64,000 bases of DNA from Megaustenia siamemsis. Lineage: Eukaryota; Mollusca; Gastropoda; Stylommatophora; Ariophantidae. The notes beneath the pieces are model-generated. The model searched no databases and had not been told where the DNA came from. It saw only the letters and a program-made list of their open reading frames with translations. The translations under genes were made by a program, and so were the position numbers. Shown in pieces: positions 43,387 to 54,800 of this stretch (positions within the stretch are counted from its first letter, which is position 1; each line of letters starts with the position of its first letter). The stretch lies in contig JAVIAB010000049.1 in assembly GCA_032433765.1 (NCBI GenBank), positions 22,181,903 to 22,245,902 on the forward strand, given 5' to 3'.

Positions 43387-43699
43387 TTAACTCTTTTCAG
43401 TACGGAAGGTTTTTATCAATTTAGCTGTAGAGATTTCAGAAACAAAATTTTTCATGTTTTTAAATATTAATCTACATGTCTATATGTATCTAACACTTAA
43501 CTTATTATATATGAATTTTTAGATAATTAAACAAGGAATTAAATTTCACCAGTACTAAGATGATACAAGACATGTAAAAGGAAAATGATTTAATGAAAGT
43601 TTACACGAATCAAAATAAGAGTGACGCACTGTGCGGCTAAACGTACTTTACCGAAATAGGCATGGCGCATGGTGCGTCGGAACGTAGGGAATGAGTTAA
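43387..43699. mobile_element. TTAA-flanked MITE, copy 1
   Basis: 313 bp bounded by TTAA on both sides. The left end TTAACTCTTTTCAGTACGGA and the reverse complement of the right end TTAACTCATTCCCTACGTTC are imperfect inverted repeats. GACGCACTGTGCGG and GGCGCATGGTGCGTC form an inner inverted pair. A TTAA target and these ends suggest a piggyBac-type non-autonomous element. The second copy is at 48777-49160. Confidence 0.6.
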
Positions 43700-43734
43700 A
43701 GTACTATCATTAAGGAGAAATGAAAAAAGATATA

Positions 43735-43990
43735 AAAGTAGTAAAGTTCCCCCGTCACGCCAAGTGGCGTATAGGGAAATATGGTGTTAGTGACCCTATA
43801 TTTTACAGACCTTCAGCACATGATTTTTGGGGTATTGTGGTCGGTATTACGCCCGTGCTGTTTTACTTTCCCAGAAAAAATCCTGTACCCATTTAAAGCT
43901 GGGTGAACTCGGAAGCCGTCGGTTGGGCTCGAACCCTACCTCTTGTCCGTTGTAGTCCAGTTCACTAACCACTGAGCTATTGCGGCTCCC
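43735..43990 (-). mobile_element. SINE1 copy with target duplication
   Basis: Full-length SINE1, head at 43988 down and tail at 43735. Flanked by GAAAAAAGATATA (43722-43734) and GAAAAAAAAGATATA (43991-44005), a duplication differing by poly(A) length. Confidence 0.92.
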
Positions 43991-44134
43991 GAAAAAAAAG
44001 ATATAGAATAAAAAAAATAGAATAAAAATAATGTTTAGATAAATCTTTACTCAATGAGTTGACGATCGATGGCATGACAAGCTGTTATTGTAAAAAGTGT
44101 TTAAGTGTTAAAAGATGTTAAAAAGATTTTAGTA

Positions 44135-44185
44135 CAGTGATCTCTGCAATATGTGCCATTTTGGCACGCAAAATTTCTGTTTTTG
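44135..44185 (-). repeat. 48-bp dispersed repeat, copy 2
   Basis: Reverse-complement match to 6766-6813. Confidence 0.6.
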
Positions 44186-44229
44186 AGATTGTGGTTCTGC
44201 TCTTTATGCCGTCTTCAGCTCGAAAAGAC

Positions 44230-44945
<716 letters not shown>

Positions 44946-45297
44946 TCATTCTCTTTCGAATCTATTTTTATTATTATTTATTTTTTTTTGGTTTCAAATA
45001 CATATCTATGCGTGTGTTGTATGATTGTTCCTGCTGAAAGCCTATCGGGTCCAAAACGTTGGTCTAATTTGTGTCGTCCACCTATTAAGTAATGGAGCCG
45101 CGATAGCTCAGTGGTTAGTGAACTGAACTACAAAGGACAAGAGGTAGGGTTCGATCCAAACCGACGGCACCGGTTCACCCAGCCTTTAATTGGTATCCAA
45201 TATTTTCTGGGAAAGTAAAGCGGCATGGACGTAATACCGACCACATTACCCCAAAAATCATGTGCCGAAGGTATTTACAATTTATGGTCACTAACAC
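44946..45297 (+). mobile_element. Composite SINE: module M plus SINE1 head and body
   Basis: 44946-45092 is module M in reverse (GCTGAAAGCCTATCGGGTCC ... GTGTCGTCCACCTATTAAG). At 45093 the SINE1 head starts (GGAGCCGCGATAGCTCAGTG), with B box GGGTTCGATCC and a body to CACTAACAC at 45297, where LINE-G begins. The same M-then-head order occurs at 50583-50935, suggesting one composite element rather than two insertions. Confidence 0.75.
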
Positions 45298-46205
45298 GTG
45301 CGCTACCGGGGCCCGAAAGGTGAGCAAAAAATAGTGGCGCTGTACCCTAACAGGCACGTTCGTAAGAGGCGAGAAAGGAGGGTTGGGCATGGGACTAGCT
45401 ATCCCATACTGTAAAAAAAAAAAAGTCGAAAAAACTTCACAAACATGGACAAGTCAAAGAAAGAAAAAATTAATCCGCCATCCAGGAAAGAGAAGGGCTC
45501 TCTGTCTAAGAGACGTATGACGCAAGCCGAAGAATAAGAATTAATACAGTTGGCAATAACCAAATAAAACTAGGAGAAATACCTCTATTAGACGTACAAT
45601 CTTACATATATCTGGGCAGTAATATAGATAAAGAGAGAGGAACAGAAAATGATACCAAAATAAGGATATCAAAAGCAAGAGGAGCTTTCATTGCACTGGG
45701 AAACATATGGAAATCCAAAGAAATTAGGTTAAATATAAAAATAAAAATGTTCAACTCAAATGTTAAGGCAGTCCTATTATATGGCTGTGAAACATGGAGA
45801 ACAACAAAATTGACAATCACGAAGATACAGACTTTCATTAATGGGTGCTTACGCAGAATAAAAGGATGGAATTGGCAGGACAAAATCACTAACATAGAAT
45901 TATGAAAAGGTACCAGTCAAACACCAGTGGATAAAGAGATACAGCGAAGACGATGGCGCTGGATAGGACACACACTAAGGAAGCCAACTGAGAGTATTAC
46001 ACAACAGACCCTTTTTTGGAATCCCCAGGGGAAAAGGCAAAGAGTAAGACCAATGAATTCTTGGAGAAGACAGATGGAAGCAAAGATGAAGATGATGGGG
46101 AAGACATGAAATGATCTTAAAAGAATGGCAAAAAATAGAACGACTTGGAAAGTGTTTGTTGAAGACCTATGCTCCACTGGGAGCTAAAAAGGTAGAAGCA
46201 GAAAT
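45298..46205 (+). mobile_element. LINE-G derivative 2: 5' leader joined to 3' half
   Basis: 45298-45535 is the family leader (GTGGCGCTGTACCCTAAC, GACAAGTCAAAGAAAGAAAA, SLSKRRMTQAE-coding). 45537-46205 is the post-RT region: IPLLDVQSYIYLGSNIDKE, GAFIALGNIWKSKEIRLNI, KAVLLYGCETWRTTKLTITK, RRRWRWIGHTLRKPTESITQ, and the terminal LKRMAKNRTTWKVF-like end. Endonuclease and RT are missing, with a junction different from the copy at 2125-2712. Confidence 0.82.
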
Positions 46206-46907
46206 CAACAAGAAAGGTCTCAGTCTGAATAGTAAAAAAACAGAAGTAATGGTCATATCGAAGAAACAATCATCACCAGCATGCAGCATAAAAATAAACA
46301 GGACAAATTTGAAACAAGTGCAACGAGTCAAATACTTGGGCACAATAATAACATCGGATGGAAGATGCACCACAGAAATAAAAAGTAGAATGGCTCAGGC
46401 GAAAATATAATTTTAGAAAATGAAAAATATCTTATGCAACAAATCTATGTCTATATAGCACCTATGTATCGGTGCTATATAGAACAAATTCTGACCTATG
46501 GAAGCGAATCATGGACAGTAGACAAACAAATGAAAAGACGATTAGAGGCCACAGAAGATGGGATTTCTCAGAAGAATGTTGAAAGTTCCCTGGACAGCTA
46601 AAAAAAGACCAATGATGAAGTTCTCAAAGAGGCCAACACAAAAAGGGAGCTCTTAAAATACATCAGGAAGAAACAATCAATATTTTTCGGGCACATCATG
46701 AGTAGAGGAAAGTTGGAATACTTGGTTGCAACTGGCAAAATAAAAGGAAAGAGAGATCGCGGACGACAAAGAGAGAAAATACTGGATAGCTTGGTGTCAT
46801 GGCATAGAAAACAGTCAACAACAGAACTGATACGATGCACTGTAGATAGAAGATTGTGGAGGGACATGATCGCCTGCGCCAACCGGTATGGCACATGATG
46901 ATGAACA
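46206..46907 (+). mobile_element. LINE-C downstream of motif C to 3' end
   Basis: Joins LINE-G directly: NKKGLSLNSKKTEVMVISKK, VQRVKYLGTIITSDGRCTTE, RRLEATEDGISQKNV (frameshifted), GKLEYLVATGKIKGKRDRGR, DSLVSWHRKQSTTELIRCTV, ending MIACANRYGT and GATGATGA. A 12-bp local duplication near 46450 (CTATATAGCACC) is peculiar to this copy. Confidence 0.9.
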
Positions 46908-46957
46908 CCATATTCCCAATACGCCACTTGGTGTAACGGTGGTACTTTTCTTTTCTT
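46908..46957 (+). mobile_element. SINE1 3' terminal fragment
   Basis: AACACCATATTCCCAATACG then CCACTTGGTGTAACGGTGGT is the SINE1 3' end in plus orientation, directly after the LINE-C tail. Bases 46958-47258 are unassigned. Confidence 0.75.
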
Positions 46958-47259
46958 TTTTTTTTTTACTTATTACTTAAAACTTTACCCATACAGTTTT
47001 TTTTTTAAATATATATTTGTTTTTCATTTCTCCTAAGATTTGGCTTTACCTCAGCTTCGCCTTTCTATTGTTTTCTTTGCCTTGAAAGAGCTATCATCAA
47101 GCTCGGGTGTCATTAATAGTTTGTTTTGTAATACTCAAATGATTGCATTTCTTCATTTTTGAGGTCCCTTGTACACAAATGTGATACTTGTGTTATCTGG
47201 ATTATCAATGAAGGTCACAATGGAAACGCTGATTTGATACAAGTGTGATTGTTATGGGT

Positions 47260-47723
47260 GAAAAATGATTTACGAATAGTGAATTACAGAAAACGATTTA
47301 CGAATAGTGGTTTACAGAAAATGATTTACGAAAAAATACTTTACAGAAAATTTATTCGCGGAAACTGATTTTAAAAAAAATGGTTAATGAAAAAATATCT
47401 ATAGAAAATGATTATTAAAAAATGATTTACAAAAAATGACTTAGGAAAAATGATTTACAGAAAATGACTTAGGAAAAATGATTTACAGAAAATGAATTGG
47501 GAAAAATGATTTACAGAAAATGACTTACAGAAAATGACTTGGGAGAAATGATTTACAGAAAATGACTTAGGAAAAATGATTTACAGAAAATGACTTAGGA
47601 AAAATGATTTACAGAAAATGATTTGCGAAAAATGATTTACAGAGAGAGATTTTCAGAAAATTATTTACTGAACATGATTACGAAAAATGATTTACAGAAA
47701 ATGATTTACGAAAAATGATTTAC
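47260..47723. repeat. 13-14-bp / 27-bp A-rich tandem array
   Basis: GAAAATGATTTACGA and GAAAATGACTTAGGA alternate, so a 13-14-bp basic unit forms 27-bp dimers in the centre (47430-47620). More degenerate at the left edge. Confidence 0.93.
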
Positions 47724-47969
47724 ATTACAGTGATAGAAGATGAACATTAATACATTAACTCAAACAACGAACGGGAAAGAAGAATGGACCATTTACAACG
47801 GTAAATAGTTTTCTGGATAGTTCTATTAAAGTAAACGTGTCCTGATTAAACAGGTTACTGAATTCAAACATAATTACTCACGAAAACATCAGTTTAATAG
47901 AGGCATTATAAACGTAAACACACATTAAGTTGCCATTGACAGTCACGGACAACTCTTGACAGAATTTAG

Positions 47970-48402
47970 ACTTTCATCATCATCAAGTGCCGGGCCTACT
48001 GGTGTAGTTGATCATGTCTCTCAACAACTTTCGATCTCGACAGTTCTTTATCGTTTCTGTTGTTGACCTTCTGCCAAGCCATTCTCTTAAGATGTCTGGT
48101 ATTTTTTCTCTTCGCTTCCCTTTATCTCTTCGTCCCTCAATTTTCCCAGTTGTTACAATATATTCCAGCTGTTCTCTATTCATTACATGGCCAAAAAATG
48201 ATGATTGTTTTTTCTTAATATTGGAAATTAGCTCTCTTTTTGTTTTGACCTCTTTCAGAAAGTTTTCGTTACTCTTCTTAGCTGTCCATGATATTCTCCA
48301 CATTCTTCTGTAAAACCACATTTCTACAGACTCCAGTGATTTTCTTGTCTGTTGTCCAACTGTCCATGATTCACATCCATATGTTAAGACTGGCTCTACA
48401 TT
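47970..48402 (-). mobile_element. LINE-B C-terminal end
   Basis: Minus frame 47983-48321: MWFYRRMWRISWTAKKSNEN, FFGHVMNREQLEYIVTTGKI, REWLGRRSTTETIKNCRDRK, MINYTSRPGT; tail CATCATCATCAAGTGCCGGG. 5'-truncated near 48402. Confidence 0.92.
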
Positions 48403-48776
48403 TAGACTTTAGAACGGATTAATGTCACTGCAGACCTGCACTGCACTCCCATATCAGCTACATCCCCAACCAATTCGTTCCTTCTAATAATTCATGGTGT
48501 TCAAACAAATGTGTTGAGTTTATAAGAAAAAGGTGCGGAGTTCGTGCACTTCCGGGTAGCTGTAACGGTCGGCGCCGGCGGTACGATCTTCATGTAACGG
48601 CGCCGAATACGAGCAATCTTTCGTGGTCAGTGAGCGTTCTCAAAGAATCGCTGTATGGACAAACAAAGTCAAGCCTCCAATTCAGTGACCCTACATCCCA
48701 GCTGGTGTCGAAATCACATTCGAAGACAGATCACATACACTTTCTTAGGGTAAAGCTAGGCTCGATACTGTTCCAC
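48403..48776. other. Unassigned
   Basis: Includes a GC-rich patch GGTCGGCGCCGGCGGTACG at about 48568. Frame 48630-48884 shows no domain. No repeat family recognised. Confidence 0.45.
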
Positions 48777-48886
48777 TTAACTCTTTTCGTACGGAAGTCT
48801 TTTACCAATGCAACAGAAGAGATTTCAAAGACAAAATTGTCCATGGTTTTAAGAATCAAATCTACATATTTATGGAACATATAACA

Positions 48887-48964
<78 letters not shown>

Positions 48965-49160
48965 GAGTTTTTAGATAATCAAACAAGCTGTTATATTTCG
49001 CCAATACCAAGACGATACAAAATATGGAAAAAAGAATATGGTTTGATGACGGTTAACACTAATCAAATTGAGAGTGACGCACTCTGCGGCGGAATGTATG
49101 CGACCGAAATCAACAACATGGCGCACAGTGCGGCGAAACGTATGGAAAGTGTTGAATTAA
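48777..49160. mobile_element. TTAA-flanked MITE, copy 2
   Basis: Same element as 43387-43699: left end TTAACTCTTTTCGTACGGAA, inner GAGAGTGACGCACTCTGCGG and GGCGCACAGTGCGGCGAAAC, right border TTAA at 49157-49160. It is longer because an internal TATATGTATC-type stretch has become a 74-bp AT microsatellite. Confidence 0.6.
48889..48962. repeat. (AT)n microsatellite inside MITE
   Basis: About 36 AT units at a place where copy 1 has only a short TATATG stretch. Confidence 0.95.
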
Positions 49161-49520
49161 TGCTCGTCGCCTGCAGCATGAACATTTATGCACTAGCGCC
49201 AAAACCGCGTTGTTGATTCCGTGGTCAGATTAATGTCACATGATCACCGCTGTTTTCGCAAACAAAAATCCAAACCAGAAAAAATAAATCAAAGCATACA
49301 GCAGCAAAAATGTCACCACTCCTAAATGCCATTATACTAGACGACCATCTTAGCCTTCCGCACCAGACTGGCAGCTTCTCGGCAGCAATACGGGCGCTTA
49401 GTGATTTTAGGGAACCAGTAGGGACAAGGCAAAGAAATGTATAAAAATGAGAGGCTGAAGTAAAACTAATTGTAATGAGAAATGGACAACAACAAAAATA
49501 TAGGAAAAAAAAATGATATG
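49161..49520. other. Unassigned
   Basis: Nothing recognised. Confidence 0.5.
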
Positions 49521-49524
49521 GTTA

Positions 49525-49705
49525 AAGCTTTACGTAATAAGTGGACGGCACAAATTAGACCAACGTTTCGGGTCGATAGGATTTCAGCAGGAACAAACTT
49601 ACAACATACACACAGATATGTATTTGAAACAAACATTAATATATCATTTGAAATAAAAAATAATTTCAAACACGAAAGAGAAATAAGAATAAGAATAAAA
49701 ATTTA
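49525..49705 (+). mobile_element. Module M, solo copy
   Basis: GTAATAAGTGGACGGCACAA, CCAACGTTTCGGGTCGATAG and ATTTCAGCAGGAACAAACTT, then AGATATGTATTTGAAAC and an A-rich run to 49705. Reverse-complement match to 44946-45085; no tRNA head adjoins it. 49706-49957 is unassigned. Confidence 0.75.
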
Positions 49706-49970
49706 AAAAGTCCTCCCTGCAAACTGTGCTGTGGTCAAAGATAATTGAACGCCACGGTACACGCAAGTGGTACGTGTTCGCAACCAAAGTGAAAATGTGC
49801 GCACACAGATCGAATAACCAGAAGTTCCCACAAACAGGGTTCGTGTGTATTCACAAAACGCATGGAACAGACTGGAACAATACGAGGTGCCCTGTATTGT
49901 GTTCTCTATATTGTTTTCTTTCTGCCGATAGGGTACGAATGATGGTATTTGGTAGCGACATCTGAACAGT

Positions 49971-50230
49971 AAAAAAAAAAAGTAAAGTACCCCCGTCACG
50001 CCAAGTGGCGTATAGGGAAATATGGTGTTAGTGACCCTATATTTTACAGACCTTCAGCACATGATTTTTGGGGTAATGTGGTCAGTATTACGCCCGTGCT
50101 GATTTACTTTCCCAGAAAAAAAATCCGGTACCCATTTAAGGCTGGGTGAACCCGGAGCCGTCGGTTGGGATCGAACCCTACCCCTTGTCCGTGGTAGTCC
50201 AGTTCACTAACCACTGAGCTATCGCGGCTC
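49971..50230 (-). mobile_element. SINE1 copy with exact target duplication
   Basis: Full-length SINE1 with a poly(A) run at its 3' end (49971-49981 on the plus strand). The 13-bp repeat ACATCTGAACAGT lies at 49958-49970 and 50231-50243, so insertion was by target-primed retroposition and is fairly recent. Confidence 0.96.
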
Positions 50231-50324
50231 ACATCTGAACAGTGGACACGACAATCTAGGAAGAGTACAGAAACTGCGTTTCAGCAGAATGTTAAAACGT
50301 GCTACGAAAGGCTGAAAGACATTC

Positions 50325-50582
50325 TCTTCTTTCCTTCTTTATATGCCTTTCAGCGTCGAGGGGAAATATCGTTTTCGGCCCTTTGATTTACTGTTCGTCT
50401 CTGCTGCTGTTATGTTTCCAAGTGTTTCTATTATGTCGTCAATCCATCTATTTCGTGGTTGGCCCTTGAGTCTGGTGTTCTCGCAACATATTTTGAAGAC
50501 CTGTTGTTTTGTGTTTTGATCCTTCTGCCTTATTACGTGGCCAAACCATTTTATTTGTTGTTTCTTTATATATTCCATAAAA
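50325..50582 (-). mobile_element. LINE-A copy 3, 3' end
   Basis: Minus frame 50339-50578: MEYIKKQQIKWFGHVIRQKD, GQPRNRWIDDIIETLGNI, RKRYFPSTLKGI, ending in AGAAGGAAAGAAGAG. The upstream part lies at 50936-51277 beyond an inserted SINE. Confidence 0.9.
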
Positions 50583-50935
50583 GTAAAAAATAAAGCGCCC
50601 CTGTCACGCCAAGTGCCGTATAGGGAATGTGGTGTTAGAGACCGTAGTTTTTATAAACTTTCGGCAAATAATTTTTTGGCGGGTGATGTGGTCGGTACTA
50701 CGCCCGTGCCGCTTTACTTTCCCAGAAAAAAATCCGGTACCCATTAAAGGCTGGGTGAACCGGAAGTCGTCGGTTGGGATCGAACCCTATCTCTTGTCCT
50801 TTGTAGTCCAGTTTACTAACCACTGAGCTATCGCTGCTCCCTTACGCAATAAGTAGACGACACAAATAAGAACAACGTTTCGGGCCGATAGGCTTTCAGC
50901 AGGAACAAACATACAACACACACCTCACATATTTC
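50583..50935 (-). mobile_element. Composite SINE (module M plus SINE1) nested in LINE-A
   Basis: On the minus strand: module M (50930-50843), then the SINE1 head (GGAGCAGCGATAGCTCAGTG), B box GGTTCGATCC and tail at 50583. The LINE-A sequence ATATATTCCATA on the left and ACATATTTCATG on the right look like a decayed duplication of the same target, implying that M and SINE1 inserted as one unit. Confidence 0.75.
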
Positions 50936-51277
50936 ATGATGCGGACTACTTCTAGTTTTTTTTTATCAGTTCTTCATTTCTGATCTTATCTCTTAGGATG
51001 TTTCCTGTCATTAGAAATAACACATTTCATCTCCGAAGAGGTTATTTTTATATTTTTCTTCTTATTCTTGCAACTAGGAGCAAGAACTGGCATTGGTACC
51101 AAAACGTTGGGATGAAGATTGTATTGTAGGGTTCCCGTTTTGACTCTACAGTTAATTCCTTGATGGATAATAGTGGTGATAGCTGTCCAATGATTTGACA
51201 AACTTAATTGCATCTTGAGTCTATTTCTGTTGTTTCTGAACTGCCGTTATCACTAGACTTCCTAGGTATTTAAATTC
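50936..51277 (-). mobile_element. LINE-A copy 3, upstream part
   Basis: The minus strand encodes decayed LGSLVI-T, MQLSLSNHWTAITTIIHQGI-type sequence, MKCVIS and the LRDKIRNEELI region. It matches LINE-A copy 1 from about 3280 to 3590. Confidence 0.85.
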
Positions 51278-51304
51278 GTTTCACTGAAAGACTAATTCCG
51301 TGTT

Positions 51305-51725
51305 CTAAATAAGGCAACGTGAGAAAGATAATCTCATTTGATGGCAACATCACAAGGGAAAAGAAAATCATTATTACTTTGGCCATGTTTCATGAAATAA
51401 AAGACCTCGTAAAAGGATACAACAAGTAATCAGAGTAAGTGATGATGTTTTGACTTATTGTGAAGAAATACAAAACGAAATGGATTGGCTACGTATCTCG
51501 GTCGTCTGGTCTAGCAACGATAACTCTGCGTGGAGATGTGAAAGGGGGAAGAAGAAGGGGAGGTAGGCAAAAACAGAGATGGGACGATAATATCAAAGAT
51601 TAGATAGGACTATAGTTTGAAAAATCACGAAGAACGAATGAAGATAGAGTGAAATGGTGAAGATTGACGGAATCTGTCAGTGGCGTCCCCAACAACCCCC
51701 GGATCCCCAACAATGAGATGTAGAA
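51305..51725 (+). mobile_element. LINE-P 3' end
   Basis: Plus strand: TKWIGYVSRSSGLATITLRG, DVKGGRRRGRQKQRWDDNIK and, after a stop, KSRRTNEDRVKW. This is the C-terminal signature of a widespread LINE group (basic GRRRGRQ followed by RW-x-DNIK). The 3' end is near 51725. 51726-51892 is unassigned. Confidence 0.75.
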
Positions 51726-51892
51726 GAGGATGAGGAATAAGATGTTATAGGGAGATGGAAAGAACAGGCGCATATTGTGATAAATGAGAGAACAAAAACG
51801 TCGGTGAAAGAAGAGGGAAAGATAACAGAGATATACAGCGCCGGTTATAATATGTTTGTGAAGGGAAGTTAACAGTAGAATTAATATATCTT

Positions 51893-54800
51893 TTCTTACT
51901 TCTTCTACTTCTTCTTCTACTTCTTCCTCTTTTCTCCTACTTCTTCTTCTACTTCTTCTTCTACTTCTTCCTCTTTTCTCCTACTTCTTCCTCTACTTCT
52001 TCCTCTACTTCTTCCTCTTTTCTCCTACTTCTTCTTCTACTTCTTCTTCTACTTCTTCCTCTTTTCTCCTACTTCTTCTTCTACTTCTTCTTCTACTTCT
52101 TCCTCTTTTCTCCTACTTCTTTTTCTACTTCTTCTTCTACTTCTTCTTCTTTACTCCTACTTCTTCTTCCTCTTTTCTCCTACTTCTTCTTCTACTTCTT
52201 CCTCTTTTCTCCTACTTCTTCTTCTACTTCTTCTTCTACTTCTTCCTCTTTTCTCCTACTTCTTCTTCTACTTCTTCTTCTACTTCTTCCTCTTTTCTCC
52301 TACTTCTTCTTCTACTTCTTCTTCTACTTCTTCCTCTTTTCTCCTACTTCTTCTTCTACTTCTTCTTCTACTTCTTCCTCTTTTCTCCTACTTCTTCTTC
52401 TACTTCTTCTTCTACTTCTTCCTCTTTTCTCCTACTTCTTCTTCTACTTCTTCTTCTACTTCTTCCTCTTTTCTCCTACTTCTTCTTCTACTTCTTCTTC
52501 TACTTCTTCCTCTTTACTCCTACTTCTTCTTCCTCTTTTCTTCTACTTCTTCTTCTACTTCTTCCTCTTTTCTCCTACTTCTTTTTCTACTTCTTCTTCT
52601 ACTTCTTCCTCTTTTCTTCTACTTCTTCTTCTAATTCTTCCTCTTTTCTTCTACTTCTTCTTCTACTTCTTCCTCTTTTCTCCTACTACTTCTGCTTCTA
52701 CTACTTCTTCTATTACTTCTTCTACTACTTCTACTACTTCTGCTTCTACTACTTCTTCTACTACTTCTTCTACTACTTCTTCTACTTCTTCTTCTACTAC
52801 TTCTTCTACTACTTCTTCTACTTCTGCTTCTACTACTTCTTCTACTTCTGCTTCTACTACTTCTACTTCTTCTTCTACTACTTCTTCTACTACTTCTTCT
52901 ACTACTTCTTCTACTTCTGCTTCTACTACTTCTTCTACTACTTCTTCTACTACTTCTTCTACTACTTCTTCTACTACTTCTTCTACTTCTGCTTCTACTA
53001 CTTCTTCTACTACTTCTTCTACTTCTTCTTCTACTACTTCTTCTACTTCTGCTTCTACTACTTCTTCTACTACTTCTTCTACTTCTGCTTCTACTACTTC
53101 TTCTACTACTTCTTCTACTACTTCTTCTACTACTTCTTCTACTACTTCTTCTACTACTTCTTCTACTTCTGCTTCTACTACTTCTTCTACTACTGCTTCT
53201 ACTACTTCTTCTACTACTTCTTCTACTACTTCTTCTACTTCTGCTTCTACTACTTCTTCTACTACTTCTTCTACTACTTCTTCTACTTCTGCTTCTACTA
53301 CTTCTTCTACTTCTTCTTCTACTACTTCTTCTACTACTTCTTCTACTACTTCTTCTACTTCTGCTTCTAATACTTCTTCTACTTCTGCTTCTACTACTTC
53401 TTCTACTTCTTCTTCTACTACTTCTTCTACTACTTCTTCTACTACTTCTTCTACTTCTGCTTCTACTACTTCTTCTACTACTTCTTCTTCTACTACTTCT
53501 TCTACTACTTCTTCTACTACTTCTTCTACTACTTCTTCTACTTCTGCTTCTACTACTTCTTCTACTACTTCTTCTACTACTTCTTCTACTACTTCTACTA
53601 CTTCTGCTTCTACTACTTCTTCTACTACTTCTTCTACTACTTCTTCTACTTCTTCTTCTACTACTTCTTCTACTTCTTCTACTTCTTCTTCTACTTCTTC
53701 TTCTACTTCTTCCTCTTTTCTCCTACTTCTTCTTCTACTTCTTCTTCTACTTCTTCCTCTTTTCTCCTACTTCTTTTTCTACTTCTTCTTCTACTTCTTC
53801 TTCTTTACTCCTACTTCTTCTTCCTCTTTTCTCCTACTTCTTCTTCTACTTCTTCCTCTTTTCTCCTACTTCTTCTTCTACTTCTTCTTCTACTTCTTCC
53901 TCTTTTCTCCTACTTCTTCTTCTACTTCTTCTTCTACTTCTTCCTCTTTTCTCCTACTTCTTCTTCTACTTCTTCTTCTACTTCTTCCTCTTTTCTCCTA
54001 CTTCTTCTTCTACTTCTTCTTCTACTTCTTCCTCTTTTCTCCTACTTCTTCTTCTACTTCTTCTTCTACTTCTTCCTCTTTTCTCCTACTTCTTCTTCTA
54101 CTTCTTCTTCTACTTCTTCCTCTTTTCTCCTACTTCTTCTTCTACTTCTTCTTCTACTTCTTCCTCTTTACTCCTACTTCTTCTTCCTCTTTTCTTCTAC
54201 TTCTTCTTCTACTTCTTCCTCTTTTCTCCTACTTCTTTTTCTACTTCTTCTTCTACTTCTTCCTCTTTTCTTCTACTTCTTCTTCTAATTCTTCCTCTTT
54301 TCTTCTACTTCTTCTTCTACTTCTTCCTCTTTTCTCCTACTACTTCTGCTTCTACTACTTCTTCTATTACTTCTTCTACTACTTCTACTACTTCTGCTTC
54401 TACTACTTCTTCTACTACTTCTTCTACTACTTCTTCTACTTCTTCTTCTACTACTTCTTCTACTACTTCTTCTACTTCTGCTTCTACTACTTCTTCTACT
54501 TCTGCTTCTACTACTTCTACTTCTTCTTCTACTACTTCTTCTACTACTTCTTCTACTACTTCTTCTACTTCTGCTTCTACTACTTCTTCTACTACTTCTT
54601 CTACTACTTCTTCTACTACTTCTTCTACTACTTCTTCTACTTCTGCTTCTACTACTTCTTCTACTACTTCTTCTACTTCTTCTTCTACTACTTCTTCTAC
54701 TTCTGCTTCTACTACTTCTTCTACTACTTCTTCTACTTCTGCTTCTACTACTTCTTCTACTACTTCTTCTACTACTTCTTCTACTACTTCTTCTACTACT

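Noticed and set aside
43970..43990. Genuine tRNA genes at SINE1 heads
   Set aside because: A and B boxes exist but acceptor stems do not close and each is followed by a shared SINE body; several have target-site duplications.
49726..49965. 79-codon plus-strand frame as a gene
   Set aside because: No domain, no start context and overlapping open minus frame of similar quality; no support beyond openness.
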